From DASSJM01 sp049587975 (GTDB taxonomy: Bacteria > Actinomycetota > UBA4738 > HRBIN12): a stretch of 34,252 bases of DNA. The notes below the pieces were generated by a model, which did not search any database, had not been told where the DNA came from, and was given only the letters and a program-made list of their open reading frames with translations. The stretch covers positions 1 to 34,252 of the forward strand of contig JBAVEY010000021.1 of the NCBI GenBank assembly GCA_049587975.1, written 5' to 3'. The position numbers were made by a program, and so were the translations under genes. Below, piece by piece: positions 1-6,846 of the stretch. The stretch's first letter is position 1, and every line of letters starts with the position of its first letter.

Positions 1-1314
<1,314 letters not shown>

Positions 1315-1332
1315 TCGGGAACCTTCGGATGT

Positions 1333-1358
1333 GGGCCCGGCGTGACCGCGCCGGGCCC
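1333..1358 (+). terminator. Hairpin after clpC (first of two)
   Basis: A perfect 10-bp stem, GGGCCCGGCG (1333-1342) with CGCCGGGCCC (1349-1358), encloses a 6-nt loop and lies 18 nt after the clpC stop. There is no T-run. It probably acts as a terminator, possibly in both directions, because the sigma-factor remnant converges from the other side. Confidence 0.7.
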
Positions 1359-1370
1359 CGTAAGACCGAT

Positions 1371-1398
1371 GGCCCGGCAACCGAGAGGCTGCCGGGCC
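1371..1398 (+). terminator. Hairpin after clpC (second of two)
   Basis: A 9-bp stem, GGCCCGGCA (1371-1379) with TGCCGGGCC (1390-1398), has a 10-nt loop and is followed by CTTCGGT. Together with the hairpin just upstream it forms a tandem terminator between converging genes. Confidence 0.65.
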
Positions 1399-1420
1399 CT
1401 TCGGTATCCCGGCGTCAGTT

Positions 1421-1649
1421 CTAGCGGACCACGTTCAGGAGGCGAGTCGCCTCCAGGGGTCCACGGTCCCACCGCTCCCAGAGCTTCAGGAAGGCATCCT
1501 GCATGAGCGCGGCGGCGTCGGCCCGGTTCCCCGTCACGAAGTACAGGGCCTTGAACGGCTCGGTGCTCCTCGGCGAAGAACGCCGCGAAGTTCGGTGGGA
1601 CCTGGTCCGTCGCCACGGGGAACCTGATGACGTCGCCCTCTGCCTGCAA
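1421..1649 (-). pseudogene. Broken ECF sigma-factor remnant (region 2 only)
   Basis: On the minus strand a frame opening with TTG at 1649 encodes FRFP-like N-terminal sequence ending PPNFAAFFAEEH. After a +1 shift near 1560 the next frame continues EPFKALYFVTGNR and ADAAALMQDAFLKLWERWDR, and it stops at TAG (1421-1423). Joined, these match the N-terminus and region 2 of SigE-like ECF sigma factors (FAEEH, ALYxVTGN, AEDLxQDAFLxLWERWDR). Removing one C from the CACCGAG junction restores AEEHEPFKALY, so a one-base insertion is the simplest lesion. Nothing after region 2 is present: no region 4 and no DNA-binding helix-turn-helix. Even with the frame repaired the product would be only about 75 residues. 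I call it a remnant, although the frameshift alone could be a sequencing error. Confidence 0.75.
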
Positions 1650-1761
1650 TCGCCCTCTAGATACCGCCGGCGCACGGAGCGCTTAGGGCGAGTGAAGGAT
1701 GGGCCTTCCCCGGTCGCCCGCACCTTCCCCGGCTGCACAACTCCTTGTCGCAACGCTTGGA

Positions 1762-1767
1762 TAGGGT
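1762..1767 (+). promoter_or_regulatory. -10 box TAGGGT for leaderless start at 1774
   Basis: TAGGGT lies exactly 6 nt before GTG at 1774, and no Shine-Dalgarno sequence fits. The layout matches actinobacterial leaderless promoters (TANNNT then about 6-7 nt to the start). The -35 region is not recognisable. Confidence 0.45.
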
Positions 1768-1773
1768 GGGGCG

Positions 1774-2154
1774 GTGGGACTCGGCAACGAGGAGTGCTGG
1801 GCCGTCGAGACGTCCAAGGACGGCGAGAAGTGGCGGTTCCTGGGCAAGGCGTGGAAGTCGCCGGGCGAGCCCGTCCTGATCCACGTATCCGTGCGGTTCG
1901 TCCGGTACCGGCAGCTCCTGCCGACGGAGACCTCCGACTGGAGCGATCCGCTCGAGTCCGAGGGTTCCCTCCCGATGACCATGGTGCGGATGGAGTCGCG
2001 GACCCGGGAGGACCTGTGGCCGGGCCATGAGCACCTCGGTCTTCCCGTCCTGCTCCCCGGCGGCGAGACGGGCAGACTCGAGGGGTTCGATCACGCGCCC
2101 GACGGCTCGAGCTGGCGGTACACGCTCGAGTTCCGCGGCGCCCGCGAGGGGTAG
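1774..2154 (+). CDS. Hypothetical protein, 126 aa
   Basis: I do not recognise a family. The GTG start is chosen because TAGGGT ends 6 nt upstream, a leaderless arrangement. The product is soluble with no signal peptide or membrane segment and has a balanced, protein-like composition: SKDGEKWRFLGKAW near the N-terminus, VRFVRYRQLLPTE in the middle, and SSWRYTLEFRGAREG at the end. The pattern of short beta-strand-like stretches suggests a small beta-rich fold, but that is only inference. It converges with the cyclase-like gene at 2191, and a hairpin lies between them. It sits in the accessory insert between clpC and radA. Confidence 0.6.
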   Translation: MGLGNEECWAVETSKDGEKWRFLGKAWKSPGEPVLIHVSVRFVRYRQLLPTETSDWSDPLESEGSLPMTMVRMESRTREDLWPGHEHLGLPVLLPGGETGRLEGFDHAPDGSSWRYTLEFRGAREG

Positions 2155-2161
2155 GCCCGCC

Positions 2162-2181
2162 GGTCCCGGGGATCCGGGACC
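2162..2181. terminator. Bidirectional hairpin between converging genes
   Basis: An 8-bp stem, GGTCCCGG (2162-2169) with CCGGGACC (2174-2181), has a 4-nt loop. It lies between the stop of the hypothetical gene at 2154 and the stop of the cyclase-like gene at 2191, so it could end transcription in both directions. Confidence 0.6.
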
Positions 2182-2190
2182 AGCGAACCT

Positions 2191-2826
2191 TCACCCTGCG
2201 TCGACGAGCCGACCCCCTCGTGGGCGGTGCCTCACCCCGGCCGCCGGCCTCGACCGATCTCGCCTCGGCGGGGCGCAGGCACCGCCGTCGTCCCAACGAG
2301 CGGCGAACAACCGGCGCTGACCGGGAACGCCTCGCAGCTCGTGCAGGCCACGGTCCGCGAACCTCAGTCCGCCTCCCGTAACCACGTCGCGGACGGTCCC
2401 GGACACGAGGACCTCGCCGGGCCGCGCCAGGCTCGCCAGGCGAGCGCCCACGTGGACCGCCACGCCACGGAGCCTGCCGTCCTCGAGTTCGCACTCGCCC
2501 GTGTGGACGCCGGTGCGCACCTCGAGGCCGAGATCCACGACCTCGTCGTGGAACGCGCACGCGAAGGCCACGGCATAGGTCGGGACGTCGAACGCCGCCA
2601 GGAAGCCGTCGCCCGCGGCATCGACCTCGCGCCCACCGAACCGCCCGAGCCGCTCCCGGAACCGGGTGTGGTGGGCTCGGAGCAGCTCCGTCCACGTCTG
2701 GTCGCCGAGCTCCAACACGCGACCTGTGGAGTCCACGACGTCCGTGAACAGGACCGTCGTCAGGACGCGGCGCGAGAAGGACTCGAGGTCCTCGAACCAG
2801 CGTCGGTGCCTGTTCAGGTGCTCCAT
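2191..2826 (-). CDS. Class III adenylate/guanylate cyclase-like protein
   Basis: A single class III nucleotide cyclase domain, which in active members makes cAMP or cGMP. Numbering is from ATG at 2826 (211 aa). Motifs: VLFTDVVDST with metal-binding Asp29, the second metal-site Asp in AAGDGFLAAF (Asp73), and VAVHVGARLASLA. The metal aspartates and Arg129 are kept. The purine-selecting Lys usually seen in K-[ST]-x-GDG is Asp69, and the transition-state Asn position is His125. His at the latter position is common in related actinobacterial proteins, so activity is uncertain. The start is also uncertain: the frame is open further upstream, with ATG at 2850, GTG at 2904 and ATG at 2916, the last touching an AGGAGG. 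I chose 2826 because AGAAGG lies about 12 nt upstream. A promoter and a 20-codon ORF lie upstream on the same strand. Confidence 0.82.
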   Translation of the reverse strand: MEHLNRHRRWFEDLESFSRRVLTTVLFTDVVDSTGRVLELGDQTWTELLRAHHTRFRERLGRFGGREVDAAGDGFLAAFDVPTYAVAFACAFHDEVVDLGLEVRTGVHTGECELEDGRLRGVAVHVGARLASLARPGEVLVSGTVRDVVTGGGLRFADRGLHELRGVPGQRRLFAARWDDGGACAPPRRDRSRPAAGVRHRPRGGRLVDAG

Positions 2827-3011
2827 CTCGGAACAGACCCTTCTCTCCATCGATCGCGGACCGCTCGTTCCGCGATGCGGGCAAGCCAGGTACGACATGA
2901 GCACGTTCGTTGCCATCCTCCTGGGATGGTGTCGCCGGGGTACGCGAGAACGATCCGAACCCGGGGACACGATCGGCCGCCCCGTTCCCTGCCGCGATGC
3001 TGTGCGGAACG

Positions 3012-3074
3012 CTAGGCGGAGAGGGACGCCGGGGGGCACGTGGCGATGATTCCGACGGTGAAGCTCACATCCAT
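3012..3074 (-). CDS. Short ORF (20 aa) with its own promoter and SD
   Basis: ATG at 3074 is preceded by GGAAGGAGG at good spacing and opens a 20-codon frame, MDVSFTVGIIATCPPASLSA, ending in TAG. A well-spaced sigma-70-type promoter (TTGCTT-N17-TACCGT) lies 34 nt upstream. No terminator is evident between it and the cyclase-like gene, so it may be a leader peptide or a small protein on that mRNA. It has one Cys and a short hydrophobic stretch (VGIIAT). I know of no homologue. The evidence is the positional signals only. Confidence 0.45.
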   Translation of the reverse strand: MDVSFTVGIIATCPPASLSA

Positions 3075-3107
3075 CGCTTGCCTCCTTCCGACGTCGACGA
3101 GGCGCGA

Positions 3108-3136
3108 ACGGTACGCCCTCACCCCCAGAGAAGCAA
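3108..3136 (-). promoter_or_regulatory. Sigma-70-type promoter before the 20-aa ORF and cyclase
   Basis: On the minus strand, TTGCTT (3136-3131) and TACCGT (3113-3108) are separated by 17 nt. Transcription would begin near 3101 and cover the 20-codon ORF and probably the cyclase-like gene. The region 2827-3164 holds this promoter and the short ORF; I see no larger gene in it. Confidence 0.55.
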
Positions 3137-3164
3137 GGGCGCGCTCCCGGACTTCACACGATGG

Positions 3165-3953
3165 TCACATCTCGATCCCGGTCCGAAGCTCCTCCGGCAC
3201 GAGGTCGGCGAACCGCCACGCCGTCCACAGGTCGGCGGCGAGCCGTTCGGGCGCCGAACGCACGCCGAACCGCGCGAAGTGGTCGCAGATCCGCTTCACG
3301 TCGCGTTCGAGCAGCGCGTGCGCGTGCCGGTTCTTGCGGGGATCGATCGCCTGCGGGAGGTCGATGATCGTGGCGCGACCGTCCCAGACCAGCACGTTGT
3401 AGGCGGACAGGTCCCCGTGGATCACGTTCCCGTACAGCATCCGCTCGATCGCCCGTAGGACCTGTCCGAACAGGTCTCGCGCCTCCTCGGGGCCCGGCCT
3501 CGTCGCCCGGAGCTGCGGCGCGGCCCGCGCGTCGTCGCCGATGTAGCTCATCAAGATCGCGTCGCCGGTCGACGCCACCGGCCGGGGAACGGGCGCGCCC
3601 GCCGCCGAGAGCGCGCGCAGGGTCTCCCATTCTCGGTTCACCCAGAGCGTGCCCTGGAGCTCTCGGCCGAACCGCGTCTTCTTCTCGAGCGCGACGCGGA
3701 TCCGCCGCTCTTTGATCCACTCGCCGTCGCGGTAGATCGATTCGTCGCGGAAGTCCCGCCGGTCGAGCGGGTGGAAGACCTTGAGCGCGAGCAGGTCCTC
3801 CCCCGTGGTCGAACGGTTCCCCCGGCACAGGTGGACCGACGCCTCCTTGCCGGTCTTCACGATGTGCACGACGTCCGTGATCAGGCCCTCGTCCAGGAAG
3901 TGGTCGAAGGCCGTCACAGCGACCTCGGCGTCCTCGAACTGCTGGAAGTCCAA
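3165..3953 (-). CDS. RIO-family serine/threonine kinase
   Basis: A RIO1-type atypical protein kinase of 262 aa. Motifs: the ATP-binding strand VKTGKEASVHLC, the ATP-contacting Lys in LLALKVFHP, the catalytic loop IHGDLSAYN with its Asp and Asn, and the metal-binding Asp in IIDLPQAID, the RIO counterpart of DFG. RIO kinases are universal in archaea and eukaryotes (ribosome maturation) and scattered in bacteria, where the substrate is mostly unknown. The TTG start at 3953 follows GAAAGGAA at normal spacing and gives the usual compact length. The frame is open up to an ATG at 4127, but that extension is Arg/Pro-rich, spans a terminator hairpin and looks non-coding. A terminator (4019-4039) separates it from upstream minus-strand genes. 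Confidence 0.93.
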   Translation of the reverse strand: MDFQQFEDAEVAVTAFDHFLDEGLITDVVHIVKTGKEASVHLCRGNRSTTGEDLLALKVFHPLDRRDFRDESIYRDGEWIKERRIRVALEKKTRFGRELQGTLWVNREWETLRALSAAGAPVPRPVASTGDAILMSYIGDDARAAPQLRATRPGPEEARDLFGQVLRAIERMLYGNVIHGDLSAYNVLVWDGRATIIDLPQAIDPRKNRHAHALLERDVKRICDHFARFGVRSAPERLAADLWTAWRFADLVPEELRTGIEM

Positions 3954-4018
3954 TCGGGTTCCTTTCGATCGTGGTGGTCGGCACGGGACCCTCGGCCGCG
4001 GGTGCCGGGAACGAACGA

Positions 4019-4039
4019 AGCCGCCCCATCGGGGCGGCT
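4019..4039 (-). terminator. Intrinsic terminator upstream of the RIO kinase
   Basis: A perfect 9-bp stem, AGCCGCCCC (4019-4027) with GGGGCGGCT (4031-4039), has a 3-nt loop. Read on the minus strand it is followed by TCGTTCGTTCCC. It lies 28 nt after the 17-codon ORF and about 65 nt before the RIO kinase start, so it could end the upstream unit or act as an attenuator. Confidence 0.7.
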
Positions 4040-4066
4040 CAGGCGTTGGACGCCGGGTCGGTCGGG

Positions 4067-4120
4067 CTAGCGCCCGATCCCCGAGGGATGCGGCGAAGCG
4101 GCGAGGGCGATCTCGGCCAT
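4067..4120 (-). CDS. Short ORF (17 aa) between strong SD and terminator
   Basis: AAGGAGG is placed 8 nt before ATG at 4120, which opens MAEIALAASPHPSGIGR and stops at TAG (4067-4069). An intrinsic terminator follows 28 nt later. The upstream hypothetical gene ends only 20 nt before it, so it could be the last cistron of that unit or a leader for the RIO kinase. The function is unknown. The same SD also touches ATG at 4127 in the RIO frame, but with no spacing. Confidence 0.4.
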   Translation of the reverse strand: MAEIALAASPHPSGIGR

Positions 4121-4140
4121 CCTGCATCCCTCCTTCCGGA

Positions 4141-4560
4141 TCATGGTCCCGTGGCGGGACTCTGAGAGGTGAAGCCTACACCGTCGGGAGGTGTGGTGAA
4201 CCTCGAAGGCCGTCGAGATCGGCCCGGCGGAGCGAGCGAGACGATCCGTTCCACGACCGGGAGGGGGATGTGGGTCACGGCGCGGAAGCCCTCTCCATCG
4301 GGCAGCAGCTCCTGCGCGAGGGACACGGTTCGCGGGCCCTCGCTCACGAGGAAGCCGACGGTCGTCACGAGGTAATCCATGCGGCAGTCGTCCGGGCCGT
4401 CCTGGTCGAAGTCGAACCAGGCGTCGTGCCATTCGACCATCGCGAGTGGGTACTCGAACGGATCCGGCAACGAGCGCGTTGCGGGGTCGGAGACCGGATG
4501 GGACCGGGCGTCGTCGAGCGGGTCCAGCCGGCCGAACCCGTTCGCTCGAACCCTCTGCAT
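4141..4560 (-). CDS. Hypothetical protein, 139 aa
   Basis: ATG at 4560 is preceded by GGAGG with 5 nt spacing (GGAGGGCAGG-ATG), which fixes the start. The central part is rich in Trp and acidic residues (MVEWHDAWFDFDQDG, DDCRMDYLVTTVGFLV) and reads as a compact alpha/beta domain of about 75 residues, with a second half containing AQELLPDGEGFRAVTHIPL. The last 30 or so residues are Arg/Ser/Pro-rich and look disordered. Short proteins with a W-x-DA core and a following YLVTTVG-like strand occur as uncharacterised genes in many bacteria and phages, but I cannot name a family. It is soluble and has no signal peptide. It diverges from radA. Confidence 0.6.
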   Translation of the reverse strand: MQRVRANGFGRLDPLDDARSHPVSDPATRSLPDPFEYPLAMVEWHDAWFDFDQDGPDDCRMDYLVTTVGFLVSEGPRTVSLAQELLPDGEGFRAVTHIPLPVVERIVSLAPPGRSRRPSRFTTPPDGVGFTSQSPATGP

Positions 4561-4723
4561 CCTGCCCTCCAGTACCTCTGGTTATCGGATCGCACGCTTC
4601 GCGGGTCGATACCCCAGGGAAGGGGTTTCCGCGGTTCGGCTGCCCTACGACCTTCGGACCCCGGTAGCGCGACCCTATCCCCGCCCGCCGACATCGGCCG
4701 ACGAGGATGTCAGACCCTCCCGA

Positions 4724-4729
4724 TACGGT
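4724..4729 (+). promoter_or_regulatory. -10 box TACGGT for leaderless radA
   Basis: TACGGT ends 6 nt before the radA ATG at 4736, and no Shine-Dalgarno is present. This fits a leaderless transcript starting at or next to the ATG. No clear -35 is visible. Confidence 0.5.
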
Positions 4730-4735
4730 TCACGC

Positions 4736-6076
4736 ATGGGGAAGGTCCGCTCCGTGCTCTCGTGCCGCGACTGCGGCCAGCAGCTGGCCCGGTGGGCGGG
4801 GCGCTGTCCCGGCTGCGGAGCCTGGGGGACGATCGAGCAAGGTGTCGGCCCGCCCAGCGCATCCGGGGTCGTCCTGGAGACCCTCGTTCACGACGACGCG
4901 GATGAGCGCCGGGTCTCGACGGGTCTGCCGGGCATCGATCGCGTCCTCGGCGGCGGCCTGGTCCCGTCCACCGTGGCCCTGCTCGCCGGCGAGCCCGGCA
5001 TCGGCAAGTCGACCCTGCTACTGCAGGTCGTGGCCAACCTGTCGGCCGCCGGGTTCCCCTGCCTGTTCGCGTCGGGAGAGGAATCGCGCCGTCAGGTATC
5101 GGCGCGGGCCCATCGCCTCGGGATCGACGGCTCGACGCTGTCGTTCGTATCGGGACGCGAGCTGCCGGCGGTCGTCGAAGCCGCCCGCTCGCGCCGCCCG
5201 TTCCTGCTGGCGGTGGACTCGATCCAGTCCCTCCGCGAGCCCTCGGCCGGTCAGGTCCCGGGCGGACCGTCGCAGGTGCGCGGGTGCGCGGACGCGCTCG
5301 TCGGGTTCGCGAAGGCCGAGGGGGTGACGGTGCTGCTCACGGGTCACGTCACCAAGGACGGCGAGCTGGCTGGGCCACGCTCCCTCGAGCACGCGGTGGA
5401 CGTGGTGCTCGCGTTCGACGGTGATCCGCGTTCGGGCCTGCGGGTGCTCTCGGCGGGCAAGAATCGGTTCGGCGCCGAAGGCGAGGCGGCGTGGTTCGAG
5501 ATGAGCGGGGCGGGCCTCCGCGAGATCGATCCGGCCCGCCTCCTGCTCCCCGGCGGGGGAGAGGCTGGGACGGCCACGGCGCTGCCGCTCGCCGGGCGGC
5601 GGGGGCTCGCGGTCGAGGTCCAGGCGCTCGTCGCTCGCGGCGAGGGAACGGCTCGGCGACAGGCCAGCGGCCTCGACCTTCGTCGGTTCCAGCTGGTCGG
5701 TGCCGTGCTCGACAGCGCCGGGCTCTCGCTCGGCCGGTCCGACGTGTTCGGGGCCGTTGCCGGCGGGGCCAGGCTTGAGGATCCGGCGTGCGATCTCGCC
5801 GTCGCCGCGGCCGTCGCCTCGGCGGCGACCGGTGCCCCCGCGCCGACCGCGTCGGCGTTCGTGGGCGAGATCGGGCTCACTGGTGTCGTCCGGCCGGTGG
5901 CAGGCATGGGTGTCCGATTGGCGGCCGCCAAGACGGCCGGCCTGCGAACGGCCTTCGTCCCGGTGGGCACCGAGGGCCTCGATGGGCTCCGCTCCGTCCC
6001 GGTCCGGCACATCATGCAGGCCCTGATCTGGGCCGGATCGCCTACGGGGCCGCGGCGCGCCGACCGTTCGGCCTAG
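4736..6076 (+). CDS. radA: DNA repair protein RadA
   Basis: RadA is a RecA-related, DnaB-like helicase that drives branch migration during recombinational repair. The 446-aa product has the full family layout: an N-terminal four-Cys zinc finger (Cys10, Cys13, Cys24, Cys27), a RecA-like ATPase with Walker A GEPGIGKST (residues 85-93), the RadA signature KNRFG (about 242-246), and a C-terminal Lon-protease-like domain from about residue 270 (LDLRRFQLVGAVLD, FVGEIGLTGVVRP). The start at 4736 is set by the conserved zinc-finger N-terminus and by a -10 box 6 nt upstream; the frame is open further upstream but has no zinc-finger homology there. disA, which normally follows radA, is absent; carD comes next. 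Confidence 0.97.
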   Translation: MGKVRSVLSCRDCGQQLARWAGRCPGCGAWGTIEQGVGPPSASGVVLETLVHDDADERRVSTGLPGIDRVLGGGLVPSTVALLAGEPGIGKSTLLLQVVANLSAAGFPCLFASGEESRRQVSARAHRLGIDGSTLSFVSGRELPAVVEAARSRRPFLLAVDSIQSLREPSAGQVPGGPSQVRGCADALVGFAKAEGVTVLLTGHVTKDGELAGPRSLEHAVDVVLAFDGDPRSGLRVLSAGKNRFGAEGEAAWFEMSGAGLREIDPARLLLPGGGEAGTATALPLAGRRGLAVEVQALVARGEGTARRQASGLDLRRFQLVGAVLDSAGLSLGRSDVFGAVAGGARLEDPACDLAVAAAVASAATGAPAPTASAFVGEIGLTGVVRPVAGMGVRLAAAKTAGLRTAFVPVGTEGLDGLRSVPVRHIMQALIWAGSPTGPRRADRSA

Positions 6077-6146
6077 GTCGTGGGTCCCGAGAACCGCGGA
6101 CGGGGCGAACGGCGGTCGGAAACGGCCTCTGACCTGGGGTTTTGAT

Positions 6147-6176
6147 TTGCGGGCCGGGAGGCCCGCGTGCTACCCT
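6147..6176 (+). promoter_or_regulatory. carD promoter with an inverted repeat in the spacer
   Basis: TTGCGG (6147-6152) and TACCCT (6171-6176) are 18 nt apart and could be the carD promoter, giving a leader of roughly 40 nt. The spacer holds the inverted repeat GCGGGCC (6149-6155) and GGCCCGC (6160-6166). The same hairpin could be the radA terminator or an operator. Confidence 0.5.
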
Positions 6177-6220
6177 AGACACGGTCCGCCAGTCCTCGTC
6201 AGCCGACTCTAGGGGGTCTC

Positions 6221-6730
6221 GTGTTCCGTAAAGGCGACACGGTTGTGCATCCGGAACACGGCGCAGCAGTCATCGAAGAGCTGTGCGTGCGGGAGTTCCT
6301 CGGAGAGAAGCGCAAGTACTTCAAGCTGCGGGTCTCGTACGGGGATCTGACGCTCATGGTCCCGGTCGACAGCACCGAGGAGGTCGGCCTGCGCTCGGTC
6401 GTCGGCAAGAACGAGGTCAAGAAGGTGCTGAACGTCCTCCGCGAGGACGAGTCGAAGATGGCGGCCAACTGGAGCCGGCGCTTCAAGAACAACATCGAGA
6501 AGCTCCGGTCCGGGGACATCTACCAGGTAGCCGAGGTCGTCCGGAATCTCTCGATCCGCGAGCGGGAGCGCGGGCTCTCCGCGGGCGAGAAGCGCATGAT
6601 CAACAAGGCGCGTCAGATCTTGGTCTCCGAGCTCACCTACGCCACCGGCGAAGGCGAGGAGAAGGCCGAGGCGATGATCGACAAGGTGTTGGACGAGTCG
6701 CACGGCGCCCGTGTGCTGGCGGAGGCCTGA
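6221..6730 (+). CDS. carD: CarD family RNA polymerase-binding regulator
   Basis: CarD binds the RNA polymerase beta subunit and stabilises the open complex at rRNA and many other promoters. The 169-aa protein has an N-terminal CarD_CdnL_TRCF domain (FRKGDTVVHPEHGAAVIEEL through LTLMVPVDSTEEVGLRSVV, about residues 1-65) and a helical DNA-binding C-terminal domain (LREDESKMAANWSRRFKNN, then RDLS-like VVRNLSIRERERGLSAGEK). The length is close to that of mycobacterial CarD (162 aa). The GTG start follows AGGGGG at short spacing, and the N-terminal residues match the family start. It sits between radA and the PIN/TRAM gene, upstream of ispD and ispF, as in actinobacteria. A hairpin at 6781 probably ends the transcript. 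Confidence 0.96.
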   Translation: MFRKGDTVVHPEHGAAVIEELCVREFLGEKRKYFKLRVSYGDLTLMVPVDSTEEVGLRSVVGKNEVKKVLNVLREDESKMAANWSRRFKNNIEKLRSGDIYQVAEVVRNLSIRERERGLSAGEKRMINKARQILVSELTYATGEGEEKAEAMIDKVLDESHGARVLAEA

Positions 6731-6780
6731 GGGCCCACCCGCTCCGATCCACCCCGGATCGACCGGCTCGCTAGGCACGC

Positions 6781-6797
6781 CCGGTTCAAGGAACCGG
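6781..6797 (+). terminator. Hairpin after carD
   Basis: A 7-bp stem, CCGGTTC (6781-6787) with GAACCGG (6791-6797), has a 3-nt loop and is followed by TTCGGG. It lies about 50 nt after the carD stop, so the PIN/TRAM gene may need its own promoter or read-through. Confidence 0.5.
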
Positions 6798-6846
6798 TTC
6801 GGGACGTCGACCACTCACGGGAGATGCTCGCCCACGAGGAAGGCTC

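Noticed and set aside
1650..2884. Long minus-strand frame upstream of the sigma-factor fragment
   Set aside because: Only the last 45 or so codons have sigma-factor similarity. The rest is the shadow of the cyclase-like and hypothetical genes.
3954..4127. Extended N-terminus for the RIO kinase from ATG at 4127
   Set aside because: The extra 58 residues are Arg/Pro-rich, cross a terminator hairpin and precede the family's normal start; the SD touches that ATG with no spacing.
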